Source: Aeromicrobium sp. 9AM
Lineage (GTDB): Bacteria; Actinomycetota; Actinomycetes; Propionibacteriales; Nocardioidaceae
DNA length: 64,000 nt
Direction of reading: 5' to 3'
Assembly: GCF_902506105.1 (NCBI RefSeq)
Contig: NZ_LR733303.1
Span: 310,001 to 374,000, forward strand
Shown one piece after another: positions 52,132 to 61,036 of this stretch (position 1 is its first letter; every line of letters starts with the position of its first letter). The translations under genes were made by a program, and so were the position numbers. The notes under the pieces are model-generated. The model was not told the origin of the DNA. It made no database searches and saw only the letters and a list, made by a program, of their open reading frames with translations.

Positions 52132-52794
52132 ATGGACTGGCAGCTGCTCGACTCGTTGTCCACCGAAGAGCGTGATGACCTGCTGGCTCACACTCGGCGG
52201 CGCTCGTACGCGCGTGGCGAGATCCTGGTCCGCGAAGGGGATCCGTCCGACAGTCTTCACCTGGTCGAGTCGGGTCGCCTGGCGATCCGGGTGGACACGC
52301 CCGGCGGCGAGACGGCGATGCTCAACGTGCTGGGACCGGGCACCTGGTTCGGGGAGCTGTCGCTGCTCGGCGGTGACGCGCCGGTGCGGACGGCCACGGT
52401 CGTCGCCCTCGAGCCGGCGACCACCCGAGCCCTGCCCGCCGCGATCTTCGCTGACCTGCGGCGCCAGCACCCGGCCATCGGCGAGCTGCTCCTCACGATG
52501 ATGTCGCGCCGCATCGAGGAGCTGAGCGCGCGACTGCTCGAGGCGATGTACACGGGTCTGGACAGACGCGTCTACGGCCGGCTCCTCGCGCTGGCCCGTA
52601 CGTACTCGAGTGACGGCCTCGGCCGGCCGGTCACGGTCCCGGTCACCCAGGAGCAGCTCGCCGAGCTCGTCGGCAGCACGCGTCCCAGCGTCAACCAGGT
52701 GCTGCAACGACTGAGTCAGCGCGGCGTGATCGAGCTGGCTCGGGGGCGGATCGTGGTGCTGGAGCCGCCGGAGCTGGTGCGGCGGCTGAACTGA
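52132..52794 (+). CDS. Crp/Fnr-family cyclic-nucleotide-responsive regulator
   Basis: A 220-residue Crp-type regulator from ATG 52132 (the frame is open back to 51991). The cyclic-nucleotide phosphate-binding cassette FGELSLLGGDAPVRTATV retains the Glu and Arg needed for cAMP binding. The HTH region reads TQEQLAELVGSTRPSVNQVL. It is divergent from the repeat-peptide operon and ends five bases from the convergent cyclase gene. It probably controls the peptide operon in response to cAMP; I do not see a clear TGTGA-type site, so its motif may differ. Confidence 0.9.
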   Translation: MDWQLLDSLSTEERDDLLAHTRRRSYARGEILVREGDPSDSLHLVESGRLAIRVDTPGGETAMLNVLGPGTWFGELSLLGGDAPVRTATVVALEPATTRALPAAIFADLRRQHPAIGELLLTMMSRRIEELSARLLEAMYTGLDRRVYGRLLALARTYSSDGLGRPVTVPVTQEQLAELVGSTRPSVNQVLQRLSQRGVIELARGRIVVLEPPELVRRLN

Positions 52795-52798
52795 GCCG

Positions 52799-55700
52799 TC
52801 AACCGATGGCGGCGATGCGGCGGTCGAGCAGCTCGAGCCAGCGCAGCGCGCCGACCCGCTCGTAGAACGCACGAGCACTCGCCACCAGCTCCGAGCCCTC
52901 CGGCACACGACCCTGCCGATGCAGCCACACCCCGAGGTCAGCTCGCACGTGAGCCTCGTGGAGCGTCGATCCCCATGCCTGCGCGGTCGCGAGTGCGTCC
53001 CGGTATGCCGCCTCGACGGCCTCCGCATCGATCGAGCCGTCCTCGCCGAGAACGCCCTGCAGGCGGGACCGTTGGGCGCGCACGCCGGCCGGCCAGGGAC
53101 CGCTGCTGGGCTCGACCGCCGACAGCATCTGCTGGATGGTGCCGCGATCGAGGTGCCCGCGGGCGATCTCGGAGGCCAGCAACCAGATCGGCCAGAAGTC
53201 CGCGGCGGGGGCCGTGGCCTCTTGCATGCGCCGGACGCTGTCGAGCGCTCGCGCGGGCGCCTCCGGGCGCCCGGCCGCGTCGTCCTCGAGGGCCAGGTCC
53301 AGCTCGTACTCCGCGCGCCAGCTCGGGTCGTCGAGGATCTCCGAGTCCTCTGAGATCGTCTCGGCGACGGCGTGCAGGACCTCGTTGCGCGCCGAGGCCG
53401 AGAGGCGGGTGGAGACGTCCACACCGATGGGTACGTACGCGAGAAGGTCCTCGTGCGTGAGCAGGCCGGCCGCCTCGTCCCATTCGCCGGTCAACAGGAG
53501 CATCTGCGCGAGGTTCAGCTCGCCGAAGGCGACGACGTAGTTGTCACCCATCTCGTGGGCCGTCCTGATCGCCTCTCGGCAGCGTTCGATCGCGAGCGGG
53601 AGATCGTTGTACGACTCCATGGCTGCGGAGTTGAGCAGGGCCAGGCTGTGCTCGCGCAGGGCACGGTGCTCACGGGTCAGCTCGATGGCCCGCTCGAGCA
53701 GGACGGCGCTGAGCCGCGGGAGCGCGCCGGCGCAGCTGATCGCGTAGCTCGTCCAGCTGTCGGCGATCCATCGGGGGTCGCCGGCCAGCTCGGCCAGCCG
53801 CATGAACTCGAGGGAGCTCTCCTCCAGCCCGGTCGCGTCGCCGCTGCGCATCGCCACGGAGGTGAGGGTGCGGACCAGGGTGACGCGAGCGCCGAGCAGT
53901 GCGGGGTCGTCGGGAGTCTGCGGGAGGCGGCTGAGCTGGTCACGGACCGCCTTCTCCGCCCTCGCGATGTCTCCGTCGCTGTAGCAGAGGGCGAGGGCGA
54001 GGTCCTCGGCCGCCGACGCCGCGTCGACGATCTCACCGGAGGCATCGAATCCCTCGAGTGCCTCGGCGGCGTGCTCGATCGCTTCCGCGTGGTCACCGGC
54101 GATGCGCAGCTGATGCGCCAGCCGGCCGAGCACGGCCAGCCGGTGGTCGGGCTCGCATCGAGCCAGGGCCCTGCGAAGGTGCCCGGCCGCTTCGCGTGGC
54201 GCGCCGAGCGCGGCGGCCCGGTCGGCAGCGAGCTCGAGATGCTCGGAGGCGGCGCGGGTGAGCTCCGGTACATCCGGGTCGCCGGGAACGGCGTCGAGCG
54301 CGTCGAGATAGTGCTGCGCGATGATCGGGGCCAGCTCGTACGCGTCGCTCCGTGACTCGAGCTCGGCTCCGAGCGTACGAGCCACGGTCAGGTGGGCGGC
54401 CTTGCGGTCGCGACGGGACAGCATGCCGTACGCGACCTGCCGCACCGCGCCCTGCACGAACCGGAAGTTGCCGTAGTCCGTGCTCAGCCGGTCGGTCTCG
54501 CGTCGCAGCACCTCGCGCCGGAAGAGTCCGGTGAGCGCCTGGTCGAGGTCGTCGACGTCGGAGCAGAGCGCAGCGATCCCCTCGTCGGTGAAGACCAGCC
54601 CGAGAACGCTGGCCCGGTCGACGACGCGGCGCTCGGCGGTGGGCAGGGTGTCGAGGCGGGCGGCGATCAGGGCCTGCAAGGTCGTCGGGGCTGCGAGGGC
54701 GTCGAGGTCGAGCGTGCTGGAGTCGGAGAGCAGGTGCTGGCCGTCGCGAGACACGACGAGGCCCTGGTCGATCAGCGAGCGGACGGTCTCGAGGGCATAG
54801 AGCGGGACGCCCGCAGCCCGGCTCACGAGCTGATCCCTGATGGGGCCGGGCAGCCCGCCGACCAGGTCGTCGAGCAACGAGCTCATCTCGCCGGCCGAGA
54901 GCGGTTCGAGGTGCACGACCGTGACCCGCCGGTTGCCGGTGAGAGCGTGGTGGTCGGCGAGCAGCTCGGGTCGGGCCAGCACCAGCACGAAGACCGCGTA
55001 GTCGGCGGCGGAGAGCAGGTGCTCGAGGAAGTCCAGCAACCCCTCGTCCGCATACTGTGCGTCGTCGATGACCAGCACGACGGGCTCGGGCGGGCTCGTG
55101 ACGCCTTCCCTGAGCCCGACGTACTTGAAGAACGTCGTCCAGGCCACGAACAGGTCCTCGCGGGTGAAGGACGCGCCAGTCTCCTGACCGAGCAGCGCGG
55201 CCAGGCGGGGAGCCAACCAGTCTCGCTCCGATGCATCCGGCACGCAGGCGTCGAGGCCGCGCTGCAGCACGTCACGGCTGTCCAGGTCGGGCGCGTCGTC
55301 GGGGCCGGCGAGGATCGTCAACCGGCCACGGACGGCTTCGGCCAACGCGTAGTAGGCGATGCCGTCGCCGTACGACAGGCAGCGGCCGCGGTGCCACAGC
55401 ACACCGGCGTCGAACCCGTCGACGTACTTCTCGAACTCCCAGCCGAGTCGTGTCTTCCCGACTCCGGCTTCGCCGTCGACGACGAGCAGACCGGGGCGCA
55501 GTGACTCCTCGACGCCGTGGAAGACCGCCTTGACGAGGCGCAGCTCCCGGTCGCGGCCGATCAGTGGGGCTTCGAGGCCGTCGTCCCGGCGATCACCGCC
55601 GGCGCCGGCGATCACCGCTCGTACGGCCCAGAGCGGCACCGGCTCCGCCTTGCCCTTCAGCGCGTGGGCCCCGGCGTCGTCGAAGGCGAAGGACGACGAG

Positions 55701-56353
55701 GTGAAGGTTCGCGTGGTGTCGTCGACCCACACCTCGCCCGGCGTTGCTGTCGACTGGATCCTGGCGGCCGTGTTGACGGCGTCGCCGGCGACCATGCCCT
55801 GGCCGGTCGCGCCCAGGGTGACCGCGACCTCGGCGGTCGTGATGCCGACTCGCAGTGTGAGGCCAGGCATCCCGATGCGCTCGCCCAGCGCGGTGACACG
55901 CTCGACGAGCTCGAGGCCGGCGCGAACCGCGCGTTCGGCATCGTCCTCACGCGTGATCGGCAGCCCCCAGACCGCCATGACGGCATCGCCGATGAACTTC
56001 TCGAGCTCGCCGCCGTACTGGCCGACGACAGACCTGCACTCGTCGAAGTACGCCGTGAGCATCTCGCGAACCTCTTCGGGGTCCCGGTTCTCCGAGAGCG
56101 TCGTGAACCCGACGAGGTCACCGAACAGGACGCTGGTGATCTTGCGGGCGGACCCCTTCGGCTGTGGCACCTCGACTGCTGTCGCAATGGCACCGTCCTG
56201 CGCGGCGCCGCAGGTGGGGCAGAACTTTCCGCCCGGCGGGAGCTCACTGCCGCACGAGATGCAGGCCGCTGCCGCAAGCGTGCTTCCGCACACGAAGCAG
56301 AAGCTGGCCGCGTCTGGCTGGCCGGTGGTGCCGCACGATCCACAGTCCTTCAC
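52799..56353 (-). CDS. Class III adenylate/guanylate cyclase fused to AAA ATPase and TPR-like domains
   Basis: A 1184-residue multidomain protein. Two zinc ribbons come first (Cys4/7/19/22 and Cys31/34/45/48). A class III cyclase domain spans about residues 70-245: metal aspartates Asp79 in VLFGDLVGFTTLSE and Asp123 in FIGDAVMAVWG, and DAVNTAARIQ near residue 191. An AAA_16/STAND-like ATPase follows, Walker A DGEAGVGKT at 293-301 and VVLVIDDAQYAD near residue 432. The C-terminal 500 residues are TPR-like helices. All cyclase metal residues are present, so it is probably active. It follows the MFS-cNMP gene by 12 bases. Confidence 0.9.
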   Translation of the reverse strand: MKDCGSCGTTGQPDAASFCFVCGSTLAAAACISCGSELPPGGKFCPTCGAAQDGAIATAVEVPQPKGSARKITSVLFGDLVGFTTLSENRDPEEVREMLTAYFDECRSVVGQYGGELEKFIGDAVMAVWGLPITREDDAERAVRAGLELVERVTALGERIGMPGLTLRVGITTAEVAVTLGATGQGMVAGDAVNTAARIQSTATPGEVWVDDTTRTFTSSSFAFDDAGAHALKGKAEPVPLWAVRAVIAGAGGDRRDDGLEAPLIGRDRELRLVKAVFHGVEESLRPGLLVVDGEAGVGKTRLGWEFEKYVDGFDAGVLWHRGRCLSYGDGIAYYALAEAVRGRLTILAGPDDAPDLDSRDVLQRGLDACVPDASERDWLAPRLAALLGQETGASFTREDLFVAWTTFFKYVGLREGVTSPPEPVVLVIDDAQYADEGLLDFLEHLLSAADYAVFVLVLARPELLADHHALTGNRRVTVVHLEPLSAGEMSSLLDDLVGGLPGPIRDQLVSRAAGVPLYALETVRSLIDQGLVVSRDGQHLLSDSSTLDLDALAAPTTLQALIAARLDTLPTAERRVVDRASVLGLVFTDEGIAALCSDVDDLDQALTGLFRREVLRRETDRLSTDYGNFRFVQGAVRQVAYGMLSRRDRKAAHLTVARTLGAELESRSDAYELAPIIAQHYLDALDAVPGDPDVPELTRAASEHLELAADRAAALGAPREAAGHLRRALARCEPDHRLAVLGRLAHQLRIAGDHAEAIEHAAEALEGFDASGEIVDAASAAEDLALALCYSDGDIARAEKAVRDQLSRLPQTPDDPALLGARVTLVRTLTSVAMRSGDATGLEESSLEFMRLAELAGDPRWIADSWTSYAISCAGALPRLSAVLLERAIELTREHRALREHSLALLNSAAMESYNDLPLAIERCREAIRTAHEMGDNYVVAFGELNLAQMLLLTGEWDEAAGLLTHEDLLAYVPIGVDVSTRLSASARNEVLHAVAETISEDSEILDDPSWRAEYELDLALEDDAAGRPEAPARALDSVRRMQEATAPAADFWPIWLLASEIARGHLDRGTIQQMLSAVEPSSGPWPAGVRAQRSRLQGVLGEDGSIDAEAVEAAYRDALATAQAWGSTLHEAHVRADLGVWLHRQGRVPEGSELVASARAFYERVGALRWLELLDRRIAAIG

Positions 56354-56365
56354 GAGGTCAGCATC

Positions 56366-58039
56366 TCAGGAGTAGAGCCTACGCACGACGATGTCCTCGA
56401 GACCGTTCATCGCCTCACCCAGCTGGCTGACCGCTGCGAGGAAGTCAGCACGCTCGACGACGAGGAACTCGCAGTCGGCAGCGGCGGTCACCGTGGCGGT
56501 CCGCGGGACGTCGCGGAGCAGCCCGATCTCGCCGAAGAACTCTCCCGGCCCTTCGGTCCGGAGCAGTCGGCCACCTTGGGTGACCTCCACAGCGCCTGAG
56601 GCGATCACGAAGAAACGGTCCGAGCTGTCGCCCTCGGTGAGCACGACCGACCCGGACGGCACCTGCACGCGTTCGCTGGAGCGAGCGAGCCGTTCCAGCG
56701 CCGAGGCGGGGAGCTCTGCGAAGACGGGAACGTCGTGCAACAGGTCGAGCGCCGGCGGCGGTGCGTGCCGTCGGTCGAAGTCGCGCATCTGTGACCAGCG
56801 ACTGAGGGCGACCACGACCACGAGCCCACCGGCGATCGCGATCGCGGCGCGCAGCCCCAGCTCGTCGACGAGCCACGGCGCGAGCAGCGAGCTGAGCGCC
56901 ATCGGGGCGACCAGGGAGACATCGATGACGGTGTAGACCCGGGAGATCGTGTCGGCCGGCGCGACCCGCTGCGGGATCGTCTCGGACCCGAGCGCATACA
57001 AGGGCTCGGTCAGCCCGATCACGGCGAGGGCCGCCACGACGGTGACCGGGGACGGGAAGGCCGCCAGCGCGAGGAGCGGCAGCCCCCACCCGAAGGCGCC
57101 CATGATCATGTCCTCGCCGAGGCGGGAGCCGCTGAGGCGAGTCAGGATCGCCAGGCCGCCGACGACGGTCGCCACCCCGAGCACTGAGTTGAGGTAGCCG
57201 AGCCCTTCCGGACCCGAGTCGAGCACGTCAGTGGCCAACAGGACCATGAAGACCGTGAGCCCGCCCCAGGCGAAGCCGTTGGCCCCGGACAGCAGCGCCA
57301 CGTTGCGGAGGTCGCGGTCGCGCACGACCAGGCCGAAACCGCCCGTGAGATCGGACCAGAACCCCGCACTGTCCTCGGGCGGCTCCTCGTCAGCCTCGGT
57401 GCTCGCCGCGTCGGCCCGGGTCTTGATGCCGAGCAGCAACAGGATCGACCAGGCGAACGTGGCGACGTTGAGCCAGAACACGACCTGGACGTCCCACTGG
57501 GCGATCATCAGGCCCGCGACGGCGGGTCCGGCGAAGATCATGACGCTCTCGAGGTTGCCGGCGAGAGCGTTCGCGGCGGTCAGGTCCGACGGGGACTCGA
57601 CGAGCTCGGGCAGCAGGCCCGCCTGGGCCGCGCGGAACGGTGACCCGACGAGAGCAGCGATGATCGCCAAGGCATAGACCACGAGGGCAGGTCCGTCGAC
57701 GGCCAGGGTGATCGCGGCCGCGCTGACGAGGACCGCCCGGCTCGCGTCGGAGACGATCATGAACGTCTTGCGCGAGACCCGGTCGGCGATGACCCCGCCG
57801 ACCGGCCCGGCGACGGTCATCGAGACGAACCGGACCGCTTGATAGGCGCCGACCGCCCCGGCTCCGCCTTCCTGGTAGGCCCACACGACGATCGCGGTGG
57901 CGAACGCCCAGTCACCGAGGGTCGAACCGACGAAGGCGAGCTGGACCTTGCGGACCTGCGGATTGCGCAGGACGCGCATCAACCGGGCGCGGTTGGTCAG
58001 CTCGGCAGCGGGTTCGGTTGCGGGAGCGTTCTCCGGCAC
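56366..58039 (-). CDS. MFS transporter fused to a C-terminal cyclic-nucleotide-binding domain
   Basis: About 557 residues from GTG 58039 (GGAGG five bases upstream; the frame extends to 58369). Residues about 25-405 are a 12-helix MFS permease with GGVIADRVSRKTFMIVSD, the loop 2-3 signature. Residues about 430-550 form a cNMP-binding domain whose cassette GEFFGEIGLLRDVPRTATV keeps the Glu and Arg. Transport is therefore probably gated by cAMP or cGMP made by the cyclase encoded 12 bases downstream. Cargo unknown. Confidence 0.9.
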   Translation of the reverse strand: MPENAPATEPAAELTNRARLMRVLRNPQVRKVQLAFVGSTLGDWAFATAIVVWAYQEGGAGAVGAYQAVRFVSMTVAGPVGGVIADRVSRKTFMIVSDASRAVLVSAAAITLAVDGPALVVYALAIIAALVGSPFRAAQAGLLPELVESPSDLTAANALAGNLESVMIFAGPAVAGLMIAQWDVQVVFWLNVATFAWSILLLLGIKTRADAASTEADEEPPEDSAGFWSDLTGGFGLVVRDRDLRNVALLSGANGFAWGGLTVFMVLLATDVLDSGPEGLGYLNSVLGVATVVGGLAILTRLSGSRLGEDMIMGAFGWGLPLLALAAFPSPVTVVAALAVIGLTEPLYALGSETIPQRVAPADTISRVYTVIDVSLVAPMALSSLLAPWLVDELGLRAAIAIAGGLVVVVALSRWSQMRDFDRRHAPPPALDLLHDVPVFAELPASALERLARSSERVQVPSGSVVLTEGDSSDRFFVIASGAVEVTQGGRLLRTEGPGEFFGEIGLLRDVPRTATVTAAADCEFLVVERADFLAAVSQLGEAMNGLEDIVVRRLYS

Positions 58040-58148
58040 GGGCACCTCCTGGTCCAGCCCCAAGGTATACGCGTGCGCGGGGCAGGTGGTGGCCAAACGG
58101 CGGTCATGGCTCGATTTCGTGACGGGTTGTTCTGAGCGACGACGAAGG

Positions 58149-58466
58149 CTAGGTCGACTCCGGGTCGTAGGGCGGGGTCTCGCCGGGCCGCAGGATCCGT
58201 TGCTCCCTCGTGGGTGACGGCGTGGTGTCGTCGTCGAGGAAGTTCTTGCGCACGATCTCGCGCGGGTCGAGGTCGCGGAGGTTGAGGTCGGACAGGTCCT
58301 GGCCCATCTCGCGGCCCAGGTCGTTCTTGGCGTTCTCGGCCATCTGGCGGAGCGTACGCACGAAGCCACCGGCCTGCTTGGCGATGTCGGGGAGTCGTTC
58401 GGGTCCGAACACGAGCAGCGCGACGACCAGGACGACCCCGATCTCGGGCAGGCCCATGCCGAACAT
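58149..58466 (-). CDS. tatB: Sec-independent protein translocase TatB
   Basis: A 105-residue TatB protein. One N-terminal membrane helix (LPEIGVVLVVALLVFGPERL) is followed by the diagnostic FGPERLPDIAKQAG hinge, an amphipathic helix and a charged tail. It acts with TatA/TatC in export of folded proteins. It follows mrp by eight bases in the same direction. Its location near sigE is conserved in actinobacteria. Confidence 0.92.
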   Translation of the reverse strand: MFGMGLPEIGVVLVVALLVFGPERLPDIAKQAGGFVRTLRQMAENAKNDLGREMGQDLSDLNLRDLDPREIVRKNFLDDDTTPSPTREQRILRPGETPPYDPEST

Positions 58467-58474
58467 CGTGGGGC

Positions 58475-59614
58475 CTAGAGCCGTCCGGCGGGCGCGAGCC
58501 CGAGCTGCATGCCAGCCAGTCCGCGCGAACGTCCGCTCAGCTGGTCGGCGGCACCCTGCAGCACCTTGGCCGCCTCGGAGTCGGGGTCGGTCTCGACGAT
58601 CGGGTCGCCGGCGTCGCCGCCCTCGCGGAGGGTCTGGTCGAGCGGCACCTGGCCGAGCATCGGGACGTCGTAGCCGAAGCGGGCGCTGAGTGTCTCGGCG
58701 ACCTTGGCGGCACCGCCGGAGCCGAAGATCTCCATGCGCTCGCCGCCGGGGACCTGGAGGTAGGACATGTTCTCGATGACGCCGACGACTCGCTGGTGCA
58801 TCATCGAGGCCATCGTGCCGGCGCGCTCGGCGACGTCCGCGGCAGCGGGCTGAGGCGTCGTCACGACGACGACCTCGGCGTTGGGCAGGTGCTGACCGAG
58901 GCTGATCGCCACGTCACCCGTGCCCGGAGGCAGGTCGAGGAGCAAGGCGTCGAGGTCGCCCCAGTAGACGTCGCTCAGCATCTGGACGAGCGCGCGGTCG
59001 AGCATCGGCCCGCGCCATGCGACGACCTGGTCCTTGCGCGGCTTGAGCATGCCGATGCTGATGACCTTCATGCCCTTGACCGGGACGGGCATGATCATGT
59101 CCTCGACCTGGGTCGGTCGCAGGTCGCCGACGCCGAGCATGTCGGGGATCGAGTGCCCGTAGATGTCGGCGTCGATGATGCCGACCTTGAGGCCGCGCTT
59201 GGCCATCGCGAGCGCGAGGTTGACCGTGACGGTCGACTTGCCGACGCCGCCCTTGCCCGACGCGATCGCGAAGACCTTGGTCAGTGAGCCCGGCTGGGCG
59301 AACGGGATCTCCTTCTCGGTGCGTCCACCGCGGAGCAGCTCCTGCATGCTCTTGCGCTGCTCGTCGGTCATGACGCCCATGTCGACGACGACAGCGTGCG
59401 CCGGAGCGACGGTCGCGACCGCAGCGGTGATGTCCCGGTTGAGGGTGTCCTTGAGAGGGCAGCCGGAGACCGTCAGCAACAGGCGTACGGTGATCTGCGC
59501 TTCCTCGATCGTGATGCCGTCGACCATCCCGAGCTCGGTGATGGGCCGCTTGATCTCAGGGTCGTTGACCTTGCTGAGGGCTTCACGGACTTGCTCTTCG
59601 GTGACCACTGCCAT
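58475..59614 (-). CDS. mrp: Mrp/NBP35-family iron-sulfur cluster carrier ATPase
   Basis: A 379-residue Mrp protein. The N-terminal DUF59/MIP18 domain (residues about 1-90) is followed by a P-loop ATPase with the deviant Walker A ASGKGGVGKST (near residue 122) and DIYGHSIPDMLG. The CxxC of typical carriers is replaced near residue 270 (GVIENMSYLQVPGGE), so a bridging cluster would be bound differently; many actinobacterial Mrp proteins share this. ATG 59614. Confidence 0.9.
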   Translation of the reverse strand: MAVVTEEQVREALSKVNDPEIKRPITELGMVDGITIEEAQITVRLLLTVSGCPLKDTLNRDITAAVATVAPAHAVVVDMGVMTDEQRKSMQELLRGGRTEKEIPFAQPGSLTKVFAIASGKGGVGKSTVTVNLALAMAKRGLKVGIIDADIYGHSIPDMLGVGDLRPTQVEDMIMPVPVKGMKVISIGMLKPRKDQVVAWRGPMLDRALVQMLSDVYWGDLDALLLDLPPGTGDVAISLGQHLPNAEVVVVTTPQPAAADVAERAGTMASMMHQRVVGVIENMSYLQVPGGERMEIFGSGGAAKVAETLSARFGYDVPMLGQVPLDQTLREGGDAGDPIVETDPDSEAAKVLQGAADQLSGRSRGLAGMQLGLAPAGRL

Positions 59615-59673
59615 GCCTCCATCGTACGGGGGCTGCCCTGTGCTGGCGGATGAGTGTGACCTAATCACCCCTG

Positions 59674-60609
59674 TCAGCCCAGGGCGACGGGGAGCAGGCC
59701 GCGGGGCGTGTGGCCGGCGATCTGGTCGAGTGCGTCTGCCAGCGACGGGTGGGCGAACTCGAATCCGGACTCCCGGAGCACCCGCGAGTCGACCCAGCGG
59801 CTCTTGAGCACGAGCTCGGCCTCCGTGCGGATGACGCGGGCACCTGCCTCAAGGGCCCAGGCCGGGAGGGGGAGGCCCCGGTGCCGGCCGAGCGCGTCTC
59901 GCACCTGGCGCATCATCTCGGCGTTCGTCACGACCTCCGGTGCGGCGACGTTGACCGGGCCGCTGATCTCGGGGTGCTCGAAGGCGTACGTGACGGCTGC
60001 GACGACGTCGTCGACGTGCGCCCAGCTGAACTTCTGTCCGCCGTCACCCATCCGTCCGCCGAAGCCCATGCGGGCGAGGTTGATGAACGGGTTGAGCGCG
60101 CCTCCGCCGGGACCGAGGACGATCGACATGCGCAGCGCCACCTTGCGCACCGGTGTGGGCGCAGCGAACAGCTCGTGCTCCCAGGCGCGGGCCACGCCGA
60201 CGGAGAATCCGGTGCCGAGCTCGCCGGTGACCTCGTCCATCGGGCGGTCGCGGGAGTCGCGATAGATCGTGCCGGTGCTGGCATTGACCCACAGCTCCGG
60301 AGGCCGGGCGGTGGCGGCGAGTGCGCGGCCGAGAGCCGCCGTGGTCTCGGTGCGCGACGCGAAGATCGCATCGGCGTTGCGCTTGGTGTAGCGGCAGCTC
60401 ACCGAGCGACCGGCCAGGTTCACCAGCAGGTCGGCGCCCTCGAGCACGTCGACAAGAGCCGGCGGGTCGTCCCACGTCGCGTCGTTGAACGCGCCGCGGC
60501 CGATCGTTCGTACGTCGACGCCTCGGGCCGCGAGCTCGCGGGTCAGGTGCTGGCCGATGTAGCCGGAGGCGCCCGCGATGACGGCTGTCTGCAGCTTTGG
60601 ATGGCTCAT
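59674..60609 (-). CDS. TIGR01777-type NAD-dependent epimerase/dehydratase (YfcH-like)
   Basis: A 311-residue extended-SDR protein. Cofactor motif GASGYIGQHL lies near residue 14, LVNLAGRSVSCRYT near residue 65 and the C-terminal DUF1731 region (LPLPAWALEAG, LKSRWVDSRVLRESGFEF) follows. These define the YfcH family. The catalytic Tyr-x-x-x-Lys is not present in the usual form, as normal for the family. Function unknown; in plants a homologue is linked to chloroplast division. Confidence 0.88.
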   Translation of the reverse strand: MSHPKLQTAVIAGASGYIGQHLTRELAARGVDVRTIGRGAFNDATWDDPPALVDVLEGADLLVNLAGRSVSCRYTKRNADAIFASRTETTAALGRALAATARPPELWVNASTGTIYRDSRDRPMDEVTGELGTGFSVGVARAWEHELFAAPTPVRKVALRMSIVLGPGGGALNPFINLARMGFGGRMGDGGQKFSWAHVDDVVAAVTYAFEHPEISGPVNVAAPEVVTNAEMMRQVRDALGRHRGLPLPAWALEAGARVIRTEAELVLKSRWVDSRVLRESGFEFAHPSLADALDQIAGHTPRGLLPVALG

Positions 60610-60669
60610 GCCCCCACCCTAGACCAAGAATTGAACGTGTTCAATTCAATGGTCCAGGGTGGGTCGGCA

Positions 60670-60939
60670 TCAGGCCTGGACGCCGACGGCGAACTGCACC
60701 GAGCCGTCGGCCTCGACCTTGGCGTCGAGGATCTTGTCGTCGAGCACAGCGGCGGCACCGGCGTCGAGGAACACGCGAGCACCGTTCTCCTCGACGATCT
60801 GGTCACCGGGCTCGGAGCCCGGGGCGGGCGTCAGGGCGAGCGATTCGTCTGCCGCCTGACTGATCCGCAGGCCGGCCTGGTCTTCTGCCACGGTCTGTTC
60901 GACGATCTTCTGGACCACGTCTGCGGCGTTGTCGGTCAT
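60670..60939 (-). CDS. HesB/IscA-like protein without cysteines
   Basis: An 89-residue protein resembling the A-type Fe-S carrier fold (GLRISQAADESLALTPAPGS, then ARVFLDAGAAAVLDDKILDA). It has no cysteine at all, so the three metal-ligand Cys of true IscA are missing and it cannot bind a cluster the standard way. Start ATG 60939, or GTG 60948 with GGGAGAAG upstream. Such degenerate members are common in actinobacteria. Confidence 0.8.
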   Translation of the reverse strand: MTDNAADVVQKIVEQTVAEDQAGLRISQAADESLALTPAPGSEPGDQIVEENGARVFLDAGAAAVLDDKILDAKVEADGSVQFAVGVQA

Positions 60940-61036
60940 CGTGAGCACGTGCTTCTCCCGTTTCGGTAGGTGGCGGGTGAATCTCCCACTGTTGCTCGCG
61001 AGGATGATCGGTTCAAGCCGAAGGTGCGAGGATGTC

